In this document: piece after piece, positions 44,103 to 53,453 of the stretch
Layout of the letters: each line of letters starts with the position of its first letter
How positions within the stretch are numbered: position 1 is the first letter of the stretch
Assembly (NCBI GenBank): GCA_027306995.1
Contig: DAHUXS010000022.1
Span: forward strand, 1-64,000
Source: Lysobacter sp.
GTDB lineage: Bacteria > Pseudomonadota > Gammaproteobacteria > Xanthomonadales > Xanthomonadaceae
Length of the DNA stretch: 64,000 bases
Direction of reading: 5' to 3'
The notes under the pieces: model-generated
What the model was told of the DNA's origin: nothing
What the model saw: the letters and a program-made list of their open reading frames with translations, nothing else
Databases searched by the model: none
Program-made: the position numbers and the translations under genes

Positions 44103-44857
44103 GCCACCGTCTCCACCGCGACATCGCGCAACGGTTTGAGCGCGGGATCGAGCGCGATGCGTTCGTCGAAGACGAAGCAACCGCCGTCGTAGCCTTCGCC
44201 ACCGACGTCCTCGAAGTAGCGGAGGATACCGCCTTCGAGCTGGAATACATGATCGATCCCGGCATCGTGCAACCACGGGGCCGCTTTTTCGCAACGCACG
44301 CCACCGGTGCAGAAGCTCACCACGGTGGCGTCGGCGAGCTGCCCACGCACATCGTCAATGGCCGCCGGAAGATCGTTGAAGTTGTCGATCGGCAACGTCA
44401 CCGCATCGTGGAAGGTCCCGTAGCCGACCTCCTCGCGATTGCGGGTATCGAGCAGCGCCACGCGGCGGCCATCGTCGTCATGGCCGGTGCGCAACCAGCG
44501 CGCGAGATCCCTCGCCTCCACTGCCGGCGCGCGCCGCGCACCGACTGCGGCAGGACGCCCCGCAAACGCGATGATTTCCTGCTTGCGCTTGACCTTCAGT
44601 TTCGCGAACGGCACGTGTTGGCTCCAGCTGCGCTTGACCTCGAGATGCGTGAAGCGCCCGTCTTCCTGCATGGCGGCAAGGAATCCTTCGACGCCAGCCT
44701 CGTCACCGGCGAGAAAAATATTGATGCCTTCCGGCGCGACCAGCACGGTGCCGCGCAATCCCCGCGCTTCCGCCAACGCGCGCACATGCGCGATCACGGC
44801 ATCGACATCGGCGATGTCGACGAAACGATAGGCGGTGATATTGAGCACGGCGTCCAT
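44099..44857 (-). CDS. trhO: tRNA uridine 5-oxyacetate oxygen-transfer protein TrhO (rhodanese-like)
   Basis: 252 residues. The N-terminal domain starts VLNITAYRFVDI and includes RGTVLVAPEGINIFLAG; the rhodanese domain has the catalytic loop CTGGVRCEKA with Cys183 and Cys188, and ends with LEGGILRYFEDV and GGCFVFDERIAL. This is the TrhO (YceA) family, which hydroxylates wobble uridine 34 to ho5U in tRNA using O2. I start at ATG 44857. It lies between DUF486 and a small membrane protein gene on the same strand. Confidence 0.93.
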   Translation of the reverse strand: MDAVLNITAYRFVDIADVDAVIAHVRALAEARGLRGTVLVAPEGINIFLAGDEAGVEGFLAAMQEDGRFTHLEVKRSWSQHVPFAKLKVKRKQEIIAFAGRPAAVGARRAPAVEARDLARWLRTGHDDDGRRVALLDTRNREEVGYGTFHDAVTLPIDNFNDLPAAIDDVRGQLADATVVSFCTGGVRCEKAAPWLHDAGIDHVFQLEGGILRYFEDVGGEGYDGGCFVFDERIALDPALKPLRDVAVETVA

Positions 44858-44876
44858 GCCGGCGATTTTACGCGAC

Positions 44877-45242
44877 TCAGCCCTGGCGTCCCCCGGCGAA
44901 GGTGAACGCCACCGCCGCCAGCACACAGGCGAAGGCCGCGGCGTGGTTCCAGCGCAGGCGCTCGCCGAACGCCAGCCAGGCAAAGACCACGAACACCACC
45001 AGGGTGATGCATTCCTGCAGGATCTTCAGCTGGAACACGCTCATCACGCCTGAACCGATGCGGTTGCCGGGCACCTGGAAGCAGTACTCGAAGAACGCCA
45101 GGCCCCAGCTCGCGAGGATCACGATCCACAACGGGCTGCCCTTGAACTTCAGGTGCCCGTACCACGCCAGGTTCATGAAGACGTTGGAAACGGTCAGCAG
45201 CGCGAGGAAGCGCAGCACCGTTGGCGAACTCAATGCCCCCAT
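44877..45242 (-). CDS. DUF486/DMT-like inner-membrane protein
   Basis: 121 residues with four transmembrane helices. The start LRFLALLTVSNVFMNLAWYGHLKF and the ILASWGLAFFEYCFQVPGNRIG motif define DUF486, a half-size relative of drug/metabolite transporters. FQLKILQECITLVVFVVFAW is also conserved. Substrate unknown. The ATG at 45242 overlaps the stop of the M1 peptidase gene (TGATG). Confidence 0.88.
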   Translation of the reverse strand: MGALSSPTVLRFLALLTVSNVFMNLAWYGHLKFKGSPLWIVILASWGLAFFEYCFQVPGNRIGSGVMSVFQLKILQECITLVVFVVFAWLAFGERLRWNHAAAFACVLAAVAFTFAGGRQG

Positions 45243-46951
45243 CACTTGCTCTCCTTGGTCTTGCTTGCTGCGGCCTTGGCGCGCGCGGCGGCATCGGCCT
45301 TCCACGTCCCGATTTCCGGGGCGTCGCGCAGGACCATGTTGTCGGGATCGATGGTGTAGCTCTCGTTCGCGGCGATCGCGACTTCACCCCGGCCTTGCGT
45401 CATCGGCACGCGGACCCTGCGCTCGCCGACGCGGACCTCCACCGGCAACGGGAACGGGCGATCGCCATCGGTGGTCCAGTGCAGCTTCAACTTGCCGCCG
45501 GCACGCTCCACGTCGAGGCGCGGCATCACCGCGCTATGCAGGTAGACATCGAAGAACCAGTTCCAGTCCTTGCCGGTGATGCGATTGACGGCATCGACGT
45601 AGTCCTTGCTGGTGGCGTAACGCGGCTTGAAATTGCCCGGCTTGGGATCGAGGCGCCCGTACACCAGCATCCGCATCGACGCGCGGAAGGCGCGATCGCC
45701 GATCTGGTGGCGCAAGGTATGGAGAATCCACGCGCCCTTGTAGTAGACATCGGTGCCGGGATCGATCGCTTCCGATTCCGCGGTTCCGTTCGGACGGCTG
45801 CGACCGGACACCATCGGGTGCTTGCCGGCGATCAGGCCGCGCTGGCGCAGCATTTCGGCGTCGTAATACATGTGCCCGCGCAGCCATTCCAGGTACAGCG
45901 GCTGCATGTACATCGCGAAGCCTTCGTGCAGCCAGAAATCGTCGTAGTCGGCATTGGTCATCTGGTTGCCGAACCACTCGTGGGCGAACTCGTGCTGCAT
46001 CAGCCAGTCGTAGCCGTTGATGTCCTTCTTGTAGTCGTTGCCGTAGGCATTGATGGTCTGGTGTTCCATGCCGAGGTGCGGCGTTTCGACCACGCCGACC
46101 TTGTCGTCGCTCCACGGATAGGGACCGACCACTTCCTCGAAGAAATCGAGCATCTTCGGCAGCTCGGCGTAGAGACCTTCGGCCTTGCCGCGGTTTCCGC
46201 GCAGGTAGTAGAAATCCATCGGCATCGCATTGCCGAAACGACTGCGGTATTCGCTCTGCAACAATTCGTACGGGCCGATGTTGAGCGCGACGGCATAGGT
46301 ATCCGGTTGGCGCGCCGACCAATTCCATGTCCACGTCTTGTCGTTCTTGTCGACGCCAAGCAGGCGTCCGTTGCTTGCGGCAGTCAATCCCGCGGGCACG
46401 GTGATGTGCTGGATCACCCGCAGCGGCTTGCCCATCGGATGATCGATGCACGGCCACAGCAGGTCGCAACCCTCGCCTTCCACCGCCGTCGCCACCCACG
46501 GCTCGCCGGTCGGCGCGGTCGCCCAGACGATGCCGCCATCCCACGGCGCGCGCTTGGCCACCAGCGGCTTGCCGTCGTAACGGACATGCACCTTGAAGCT
46601 GCCACCCGCCGCCACTGGTTTGGGCAGTGCGAATTCGATGCGGCCTTCATTGTTCGGACGATCCTTCGCCGCCAGCGCGACGCCATCGACATCAAATGCC
46701 GAAATCGCATAACGCGGATCGAGCTCCAGCGCGAAACGCGATAATGGGGACTTCGCGCGGAAGGTCAACGTGGCGTCGCCGCCCAACGATTTCGCAGCGG
46801 GATCGACGGCGAACGCGAGATCCGCCTGTTCGAACACCACCGCCTTCTGTTCAGGACTCATACCGAGGCCCGAAGTCATGGTGCGATCGGCGGCCGCGGC
46901 AACGCCAACGACGGCAAACAGCGGAAGGCACAGCATCCGGGATACGGCCAT
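45242..46951 (-). CDS. M1 family metallopeptidase, secreted
   Basis: 569 residues with a signal peptide (MLCLPLFAVVGVAAAADR). The zinc site is HEFAHEWFGNQM with His320 and His324 and downstream Glu in HEGFAMYMQ; the aminopeptidase GMEH motif appears as HLGMEHQTINAYG, close to the GxMEN exopeptidase signature. It trims peptides in the periplasm or envelope. I favour ATG 46951; a start at 46981 would add ten residues. No strong ribosome site marks either. The first gene of an operon with DUF486, trhO and a small membrane protein. Confidence 0.9.
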   Translation of the reverse strand: MAVSRMLCLPLFAVVGVAAAADRTMTSGLGMSPEQKAVVFEQADLAFAVDPAAKSLGGDATLTFRAKSPLSRFALELDPRYAISAFDVDGVALAAKDRPNNEGRIEFALPKPVAAGGSFKVHVRYDGKPLVAKRAPWDGGIVWATAPTGEPWVATAVEGEGCDLLWPCIDHPMGKPLRVIQHITVPAGLTAASNGRLLGVDKNDKTWTWNWSARQPDTYAVALNIGPYELLQSEYRSRFGNAMPMDFYYLRGNRGKAEGLYAELPKMLDFFEEVVGPYPWSDDKVGVVETPHLGMEHQTINAYGNDYKKDINGYDWLMQHEFAHEWFGNQMTNADYDDFWLHEGFAMYMQPLYLEWLRGHMYYDAEMLRQRGLIAGKHPMVSGRSRPNGTAESEAIDPGTDVYYKGAWILHTLRHQIGDRAFRASMRMLVYGRLDPKPGNFKPRYATSKDYVDAVNRITGKDWNWFFDVYLHSAVMPRLDVERAGGKLKLHWTTDGDRPFPLPVEVRVGERRVRVPMTQGRGEVAIAANESYTIDPDNMVLRDAPEIGTWKADAAARAKAAASKTKESK

Positions 46952-47041
46952 GACACGTCTCGTTTCGGCTGAAACCTTCATGGTAGCCGAGGCCGGCACC
47001 GTCTTCGCCTCGTCTTCGCATCCGCTCCGCATAATCGGGCC

Positions 47042-47503
47042 ATGAACCTGTCTCGGGATCGATTCATGGATGTTGTCGGACCCATTCTCCTGGTCGAAGA
47101 CACCGCAAGCGATGCGGAAATGACCATCGGCGCGCTGCACGAGGCGCAGGTGGCCAATCCCATCGTTCATGTCCACGACGGTGTCGAGGCGCTCGACTAC
47201 CTGCATCGCTGCGGACGCTATGCCGGGCGCACGGGCGATGATCCTGCCCTGGTCCTGCTCGATATCCACATGCCGCGCATGACCGGCCTGGAAGTGCTGC
47301 ATGCGCTGCGCATGGAAGACGGATTCCGCCACCTCCCGGTGGTGATCCTGTCGTCGTCGTCGGAAGAAGTCGAACTGGCCCGCGACCGCAATCCGGGCGC
47401 GAATGCCTACCTGGTCAAGCCGCACGACCTCGATCGCTACTTCGACATCGTCGGCACCATCGGCAAGCTCTGGGGTACTCTCGCGCCAACGCCGGGCCAC
47501 TGA
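47042..47503 (+). CDS. Single-domain response regulator (Rcp1/CheY-like)
   Basis: 153 residues consisting of a receiver domain only. Acidic residues are in ILLVEDTASDAE, the phosphoacceptor Asp is in VLLDIHMPRMTGLEVL, the switch Ser in VILSSSSEE, and Lys in NAYLVKPHD. The insertion LHRCGRYAGRTGDDP before the phospho-Asp is typical of Rcp1-type regulators that work with phytochrome-like or hybrid kinases. No kinase gene is nearby. An in-frame ATG at 47066 is an alternative start. Confidence 0.88.
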   Translation: MNLSRDRFMDVVGPILLVEDTASDAEMTIGALHEAQVANPIVHVHDGVEALDYLHRCGRYAGRTGDDPALVLLDIHMPRMTGLEVLHALRMEDGFRHLPVVILSSSSEEVELARDRNPGANAYLVKPHDLDRYFDIVGTIGKLWGTLAPTPGH

Positions 47504-47517
47504 ACCAGACACGCTCC

Positions 47518-47889
47518 ATGCACATCCTGTTGATCGAGGACATGGACAGCGATGCCGAGCTGATCCGCCTGGAATTGCTGGGCGAATGGCCATCACTGCG
47601 ATTCGATTGGGCGGACACGCGGCAAGCACTGTCGCGGATGCTGGCGAATCCCCCGCCCGACCTGGTGTTGTGCGATTCGCGGCTGCCGGGGCTGCACGGC
47701 GCAGAAATCCTCGAACTCGTCACCGCTGCCTGGCCGAAGACGCCATTGGTGTTCTGCGTCGGTTCACCCGATGGTGATCCGATCCTGCAGCCGGTGTTGT
47801 CGCGCGCAGCGGCGCTGGTCGACAAGAACCGTATGCAGACGCTGGTGCCGGCCATCAAGCGGGTGATGGCGGCACCACGTCCGGACTGA
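47518..47889 (+). CDS. Single-domain response regulator receiver
   Basis: 123 residues, receiver domain only: ILLIEDMDSDAELI, phosphoacceptor Asp in LVLCDSRLPGLHG, and Lys in AALVDKNRM. It starts 14 bases after the preceding receiver gene, so the two are probably co-expressed. It lacks any output domain and must act by protein contact. Its partner kinase is not in the window. Confidence 0.85.
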   Translation: MHILLIEDMDSDAELIRLELLGEWPSLRFDWADTRQALSRMLANPPPDLVLCDSRLPGLHGAEILELVTAAWPKTPLVFCVGSPDGDPILQPVLSRAAALVDKNRMQTLVPAIKRVMAAPRPD

Positions 47890-47895
47890 TCGAAC

Positions 47896-48804
47896 TTATC
47901 GCGTCGAACCGCTGGCGCCGTTGCCGCCGCCACAGAATTGCGCGCGATACTCCATCGCCTTCGGCATCAAGCGCTGCAGGTCGGCGATACGGGTGCCGGC
48001 ACTCGGGTGGGTCGATGCGTATTCCGGCGGCGCATTGCCCTGCTCGCCCTGCTCCATGCGCTGCCACAACGGGATCGCCTGTTGCGGATCGAAGCAGGCG
48101 GCCGCCGCCAGCATCAAGCCCATTTCATCGGCCTGGGTTTCCTGCTTGCGCGCATAGGGCAATTGAGAGGTCACGCCGTAGGCCGAGAACACCGCGTTCT
48201 GCAGGTTGGGGTCGATGCCGCTGACCGCACCGGCCATCGCGCCAAGCTTCTCGAGGTTCTGCCGCGTCATGCGCTGCGCGCCATGGCGCAACAACGCATG
48301 GGTGATTTCGTGGCCGAGCACGACCGCGATCGCATCGGCGTTCTGCGCCACCGGGATCAGGCCGGTATAGACCGCGATCTTGCCACCCGGCAGGCAGAAG
48401 GCATTCACCTGGTCGGACTTCAGCACGTTCACGTCCCAGCTGAAGCTGTTCTCGACGTGCTGCGACTGGCCGCCATGCTCCTTCGCCAGCTGGTCTTCGA
48501 CCGCCGGGATCACCTTGATCAGGCGCGCCGCCACCGCGCGCACCTGCTGCGCGAGCTGCGAATTGGGATCGACCGGCTGCTCCTGCTGCATCACTTCCTG
48601 ATAGGCCTGCAGGCCCATCGCCGATTCCTGTTGCGGCGTGATGCTGGCATCGATATGGACCTTCTCTCCCGTCTCGGGCTGGATCTGCGCCGAGGAGAAC
48701 CATTTGTAGGCGCCGTACAGCGCGATCAGCAGGACGATGATCAGTCGCGGGTTGAATCCGAATCCGCGTCGCTGCGGGTACTGGCCTTCGGGATCGATCT
48801 GCAT
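47896..48804 (-). CDS. M48 family metalloprotease
   Basis: 302 residues. One N-terminal transmembrane helix (LIIVLLIALYGAYKWF) is followed by the M48 protease domain with HEITHALLRHGAQR (His165, Glu166, His169) and the third ligand Glu in RKQETQADEMGL. NAFCLPGGKIAVYTGLIP is a family hallmark. Such proteins (Oma1/LoiP/BepA relatives) take part in envelope protein quality control. ATG 48804 has AGGAGA upstream. It follows the FGE-like lipoprotein gene by 26 bases. Confidence 0.92.
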   Translation of the reverse strand: MQIDPEGQYPQRRGFGFNPRLIIVLLIALYGAYKWFSSAQIQPETGEKVHIDASITPQQESAMGLQAYQEVMQQEQPVDPNSQLAQQVRAVAARLIKVIPAVEDQLAKEHGGQSQHVENSFSWDVNVLKSDQVNAFCLPGGKIAVYTGLIPVAQNADAIAVVLGHEITHALLRHGAQRMTRQNLEKLGAMAGAVSGIDPNLQNAVFSAYGVTSQLPYARKQETQADEMGLMLAAAACFDPQQAIPLWQRMEQGEQGNAPPEYASTHPSAGTRIADLQRLMPKAMEYRAQFCGGGNGASGSTR

Positions 48805-48830
48805 GGTGGCTCTCCTGGAATTCCCTGTTC

Positions 48831-50690
48831 TCAAAGATCGCGCGCAACACGAAAACCCGTGCGCGCATTGGTGATGTCGCCGGCCTGCGCCACGCGCCAC
48901 GACGAGCGTACCTGATCCGGCGCGCCCGCCCATGATCCGCCGCGCACCACCCGGCTGCGGCAGCCCGGATTGAACCACGCCGCGCCATCGGCAGGCGCGC
49001 GACGGTAGCCCTGGTGCCAGCAGTCGGCGACCCACTCGCTGACATTGCCGGCAAGATCGTGAAGACCGAATGCATTCGCCGCATCGCGCGCCACCGGCGC
49101 CGGCCCCCAGTAGCCGTCGCCGTATCCGCGGAAGGCGTTGGCCCAGCGATGCCCGCTCGGTGAGACATCGAGTGCACCGGTCAGGTTGCCCGCGCCGTGC
49201 GGCGGCGCGCCATCGCCCCATGGGAACTTCCCGGCCCCGCCGGCGCGCAAGGCGTATTCGAATTCGGCCTCGGTCGGCAGGTGGTAGGCACGCCCGGTCT
49301 GGGTGCGCAGCCAATCGATGTAGGCCTCGGCATCGCGCACGTCGAGGTGTAACACCGGCAGGTCGCCGCGCGCCGGTCGTCCGGTGTAATCGTCGCGCCA
49401 GCTCACGCCACTGCGGCGGGCGAAATTACCGCTGCGCTCGTCATAGACAATCGAATTGCCGCGGCGTTCGGCACGCGTGCGATATCCGGTGGCCGCGACG
49501 AAACGGGCGTAATCGTCGACCCGCACCTCGGTTTCACCCAGGGCGAAGCCGCGCATGAACGTCACCCGGTGTGCTGGCGACTCGGCCTTGCTCGGGCCGG
49601 GTTCATGCGGATCCGCGCCCATCATGAAACTGCCGATCGGCACCACCCGCATCAATGGCGCGGTGCCGCCGACGCGCAGGGCTTCGCTGAATTCCTGTCC
49701 GGGCGCGAATTGTCCGTAATGGGTCGCGAGATCGATCCGTCGCGCAAGATCGGCAACCGAACCGTCGTCCGTCACCGCAACCCGGCGCATTTCCAGCAGC
49801 AATGCGCGCGCCGCGTCGATCGCGCCGCGTTGCGACGGATCCTGCAGGCGAATCCGCGCATCGACATACATCGATTGCACCTGCTGCACGCGCTGCTGTT
49901 CGAAGCGTCGCCATGCCGCGGCGATGACCCGCGGATCGCCATCCGCGGCCTGCGCATGATGCATCCACGTCACCACGTTGGCGTAATCGTGGGCATCGGC
50001 GGCGACCTGGGCCCGCGCGATCATCGCGTCGCGGGTCCGCTGCAAGCCGGCGATCGCACGCACGTCGCCGGGACGATTGCGCAGCACCTCGCCGAAATCG
50101 GTGCGGGCGCCGACGCCGATCTCTCCCCAGCGTCCTTCGGCAAGATCGCGCTCACCGAGCAGCAGCAGCGCGTCGAGTCCATCCGAGGCATCGAGGCGAC
50201 CGAGGTAACGCTGGATATCGGGATCGTTGGCATTCGCCACCCGCAGTACCGCGGCGACCTGGTGCGCTTCCGCAGCGGCGCCCGGCCAGTCGCTGGCGTT
50301 GTCGCGGATCGCGGCATCACCACGCGCAATCAATCGGTGGATCGCACGCTGGCGCAACTCCAGCGCGGTGGCGTTGGCGGGGTCGATCCGCAATACCGCG
50401 AACACCAGCGGCAATGTCGAACCGGCATCCTGGTAGAGGCGGTCGCGCTGCAATTGGCGTCCGGCCATGCGCAATGCATCGGCAACGGTCGTACCGTCGA
50501 GCGTCGCGACCGGCGGCGTCCAGTTCAGGTTGTAATGCGAATGTTCGTCGCCACCAACGGTGACGATGCCGCGCCGCAGCGCTTCCGCCGAATCCGCATC
50601 CACCTGCGAAGGCGTCCGTGCGCAGCCAGCCAGCACCAGCCCGGCGAGGAGGATTGCCCACCATCCGGTTGCCGTCGTCATTCGCTGCAT
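48831..50690 (-). CDS. Lipoprotein with C-terminal formylglycine-generating enzyme-like (SUMF1) domain
   Basis: 619 residues. The signal peptide ends in lipobox LAGC. Residues about 30-340 are mostly helical, probably repeat-like and Arg/Ala-rich, of unknown fold. The last 270 residues are an FGE-sulfatase domain: PIGSFMMGADPHE, LGETEVRVDDYARFV, LPTEAEFEYALRAG, HDLAGNVSEWVADCW and RVVRGGSWAGAP. The active-site cysteine pair of true sulfatase-activating enzymes is not evident, so it may be a binding or PvdO/EgtB-type domain. I choose ATG 50690; 50681 and 50708 are possible. Confidence 0.8.
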   Translation of the reverse strand: MQRMTTATGWWAILLAGLVLAGCARTPSQVDADSAEALRRGIVTVGGDEHSHYNLNWTPPVATLDGTTVADALRMAGRQLQRDRLYQDAGSTLPLVFAVLRIDPANATALELRQRAIHRLIARGDAAIRDNASDWPGAAAEAHQVAAVLRVANANDPDIQRYLGRLDASDGLDALLLLGERDLAEGRWGEIGVGARTDFGEVLRNRPGDVRAIAGLQRTRDAMIARAQVAADAHDYANVVTWMHHAQAADGDPRVIAAAWRRFEQQRVQQVQSMYVDARIRLQDPSQRGAIDAARALLLEMRRVAVTDDGSVADLARRIDLATHYGQFAPGQEFSEALRVGGTAPLMRVVPIGSFMMGADPHEPGPSKAESPAHRVTFMRGFALGETEVRVDDYARFVAATGYRTRAERRGNSIVYDERSGNFARRSGVSWRDDYTGRPARGDLPVLHLDVRDAEAYIDWLRTQTGRAYHLPTEAEFEYALRAGGAGKFPWGDGAPPHGAGNLTGALDVSPSGHRWANAFRGYGDGYWGPAPVARDAANAFGLHDLAGNVSEWVADCWHQGYRRAPADGAAWFNPGCRSRVVRGGSWAGAPDQVRSSWRVAQAGDITNARTGFRVARDL

Positions 50691-50726
50691 TCGCGTCTCG
50701 TGCTGCATTTCGGCTATTGTCACCCA

Positions 50727-51845
50727 ATGACCGAAACACACGCGCCGGCCGCGGAATGGATCCGGGATCCGGCAATCCTGCGGACACTCCGCAGCGAAGC
50801 CGGACCGCGCATTGGCCTCGACACCGAATTCATCCGCGAACGCACCTACTGGCCCGTGCTCGCGCTGGTGCAGATCTCCACGCCGGACCGCATCCTGCTG
50901 GTCGATCCGCGCGTTTCCGGCATCCCGGAAGCGCTGCGTGAATGGCTGGATGACGCCTCGATCCTCAAGGTGATGCACAGCGCCGGCGAAGACCTGATCG
51001 CGCTGCGCCAAGCCTGCGGAGCGCTGCCGGCGCCGCTGTTCGATACCCAGATCGCCGCCGCACTGACCGGCATGGGCGCGGGACTGGGCTACCAGGCCCT
51101 GGTACGCGAAATCACCGGCGTCGAGCTGGCCAAGGGCGAAACCCGCACCGACTGGCTGCAACGACCGCTGACGCCGGCCCAACGCGAATATGCGGCCGAT
51201 GACGTTCGCCATCTGTTCGCCCTGCATGACACGCTGACCGCGCGCCTGCACGAACTCGGTCGCGAAGGATGGCTGGAACAGGATTGTGCGCTGGCGGTCG
51301 AGCTCGCACGCGAGCATCGCGCCGATCCGTGGCCGCATCTCGGCGTGCGTGCCGCCCAGATACTCGATCCTCCGGCGCAGACGCGATTGATGCGCCTGCT
51401 GCGCTGGCGCGACCATCGCGCCGTGGAACGCGATCTCCCGCGCAATTGGGTGATCGCGCCGGAACTGGCAATCGATCTCGCGCGCATCGATCCTGTCGAC
51501 CGCGACGCCGTGTCTGCAGTGCTGGCACGCACGCCCAAAGCACCGCAATCGCTGGCCGATGCCATCACCCTGGCGCTCTCCATTGCCGTCGCCGACGAAG
51601 CCGGCATGCCGCTGGTGATCGACGATCGCAACCGCGACCGTCGCCAGCTGCAGGCATTGCAGGCGGCCGTGGCGAAACGCAGCGAGGAGCTGGGATTGCC
51701 CGAAGGCGTGCTGGCATCACGACGCATCCTGCAGGCATGGCAGGACACCGGTACGTGGCCGGAAACGGTGAGCGCGTGGCGCCGCGGAGAACTCGATGCG
51801 CTGGTCACCGCGCCAAGCCCGACGGTGAAGACGGCAAATGCGTAG
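50727..51845 (+). CDS. rnd: Ribonuclease D
   Basis: 372 residues. DEDDy exonuclease motifs are IGLDTEFIRERTYWP (Asp and Glu), MHSAGEDLIAL and YAADDVRHLFAL, followed by the HRDC domain in the C-terminal half. It trims 3' ends of tRNA and other stable RNA precursors. It starts 36 bases from the divergent FGE-like gene. Its TAG lies within the start of the next gene (8-base overlap). Confidence 0.95.
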   Translation: MTETHAPAAEWIRDPAILRTLRSEAGPRIGLDTEFIRERTYWPVLALVQISTPDRILLVDPRVSGIPEALREWLDDASILKVMHSAGEDLIALRQACGALPAPLFDTQIAAALTGMGAGLGYQALVREITGVELAKGETRTDWLQRPLTPAQREYAADDVRHLFALHDTLTARLHELGREGWLEQDCALAVELAREHRADPWPHLGVRAAQILDPPAQTRLMRLLRWRDHRAVERDLPRNWVIAPELAIDLARIDPVDRDAVSAVLARTPKAPQSLADAITLALSIAVADEAGMPLVIDDRNRDRRQLQALQAAVAKRSEELGLPEGVLASRRILQAWQDTGTWPETVSAWRRGELDALVTAPSPTVKTANA

Positions 51846-53205
51846 CCATCGTTTCCTTGTTGCCGGATTGACCGCGACGCTGCTCGCCGCCTGCGCGACG
51901 CCGGCGCCCGCTCCTGCACCAACGTCACAACTCGCAACTGTCGCCGCGGCGCGCAACGGCAGCGCGGGATTGCAGGTTCCCAGCGTCTCGCCACAGCAGT
52001 TGCACGCGGACTACTGGCTGGCGCGCAGCGCCGATGCCGATCGCATCCGTCTCGATACGGCGCAAGTCGCGACACTCAATGCGGAACAATTCCAGCGCGA
52101 TCCCACCTTCAATCGCCTCGACGCCTTCCCGGCGACGATGGACGGAAGCCGCGTGCGTGGCTGGATCGAACAACTCGCCAAGCGTCCGTCGGGATTGCTC
52201 GGCAAGGATGGCGGCGCGATCGGCGACAGCCAGATCGACGCATGGATGGCCAGTCGCGCGCTCGGCGACATTCCGGCGCAAGTGAAGGTGCGTTGGGCCG
52301 TGGTCACCCAGCGCGCAGATCTCCGCACCTTCCCCACTGATATCCGTGTCTTCCGCAATGCGCAGGGCATCCGCGAGCGCATCGATCGCTTCCAGGAAAC
52401 CGCATTGTTCCCGGGCACGCCGGTCGCGGTGCTGCACGCCAGCCGCGATGGCCGCTGGCTGTTCGTCGCCAGCCCGACCTACAAGGCGTGGATGCATCGC
52501 GAACCGCTGGCTTACGCCTCGCAGGCCGAGGTCCTAGCATTCGCGCGCAACGCCAGCCAACGCGTAGTCGCGCCGCATCTGCTGGCCGATGGCCGCCAAC
52601 TCGACATGAGCACGACGGTCACCGTCGATGGCAACAAGGCGATCCTGCCGGTGCGTGGCAGCGATGGCCAGCTCGCGCAACGTGAAGTCACGCTACCAGC
52701 CGGCAGCACCGTCGCCGGCGCCCTGCCCTACAGCGAACGCAATCTGCTCACGCAAGCCTTTCGCCTGCTCGGCGAATCCTATGGCTGGGGCCACGCCGAC
52801 GGCACCCGCGATTGCAGCGGCTTCGTCTCCGATGTCTACCGCAGCGTCGGCGTGCAGCTGGCGCGCAATACTGGCGACCAGCGCGATTCTCCGGTGTTGC
52901 AGACGCAACGCTTCGACGAACATTCCACCCGCGCGCAGCGCCTCGCGGCACTGGCGAAAGCACAGCCGGGCGATCTGATCTTCATTCCCGGGCACGTGAT
53001 GATGGTGATCGGCCATCTCGACGACCGGACCTACGTCATCCACGACACACCGGGCGTGCGCATCAACGACGCCGCGGGCGATCCGCAGCCTTGGCCGCTC
53101 GATGGGGTTTCGGTGACGCCGCTGGAACCGTTGCGCGCCGATGCGCAACGCGACTTCATCGACATCATGCTGGCATTGCAGCACGTGATGCCGCGCCGCG
53201 ACTAA
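51838..53205 (+). CDS. NlpC/P60 (C40) peptidoglycan hydrolase lipoprotein with SH3-like domains
   Basis: 455 residues. The lipobox is LLAAC, followed by an Ala/Pro-rich linker. The middle holds two SH3-like segments (DLRTFPTDIRVF and AVLHASRDGRWLFVASPTYKAWM), and the C-terminal C40 domain has Cys326 in RDCSGFVSDVYRS and His386 in IPGHVMMVIG. It should cleave peptide crosslinks in the cell wall. The start overlaps the end of rnd by 8 bases. The frame ends 66 bases before the tRNA-Ser gene. Confidence 0.9.
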   Translation: MRSHRFLVAGLTATLLAACATPAPAPAPTSQLATVAAARNGSAGLQVPSVSPQQLHADYWLARSADADRIRLDTAQVATLNAEQFQRDPTFNRLDAFPATMDGSRVRGWIEQLAKRPSGLLGKDGGAIGDSQIDAWMASRALGDIPAQVKVRWAVVTQRADLRTFPTDIRVFRNAQGIRERIDRFQETALFPGTPVAVLHASRDGRWLFVASPTYKAWMHREPLAYASQAEVLAFARNASQRVVAPHLLADGRQLDMSTTVTVDGNKAILPVRGSDGQLAQREVTLPAGSTVAGALPYSERNLLTQAFRLLGESYGWGHADGTRDCSGFVSDVYRSVGVQLARNTGDQRDSPVLQTQRFDEHSTRAQRLAALAKAQPGDLIFIPGHVMMVIGHLDDRTYVIHDTPGVRINDAAGDPQPWPLDGVSVTPLEPLRADAQRDFIDIMLALQHVMPRRD

Positions 53206-53271
53206 CCTCCCGGCGCAATGCAATCGCAACGCGCCGCCGCGCGCCCTGCTACTGGGAAGCCGATTTCTTGA

Positions 53272-53364
53272 TGGCGGAAACGGAGGGATTCGAACCCTCG
53301 ATGCAGCTTTTGACCGCATACTCCCTTAGCAGGGGAGCCCCTTCGGCCTCTCGGGCACGTTTCC
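53272..53364 (-). tRNA. tRNA-Ser(GCU)
   Basis: 93 bases on the minus strand including an encoded CCA. The acceptor stem pairs GGAAACG with CGTTTCC, the anticodon arm is CTCCC-CTGCTAA-GGGAG with anticodon GCU (reads AGC/AGU), there is a long variable arm as in all class II serine tRNAs, and the T arm is GAGGG-TTCGAAT-CCCTC. It lies downstream of csrA on the same strand, the usual place in Xanthomonas. Confidence 0.97.
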
Positions 53365-53453
53365 GGGTAGAACTCTGGATTCCGGCGCTTGGCCGGGTCG
53401 CTAGGATACCGTTGCAGGCGGTTCGCGTAAACCGCGCACGCGAACCGGTCGGC

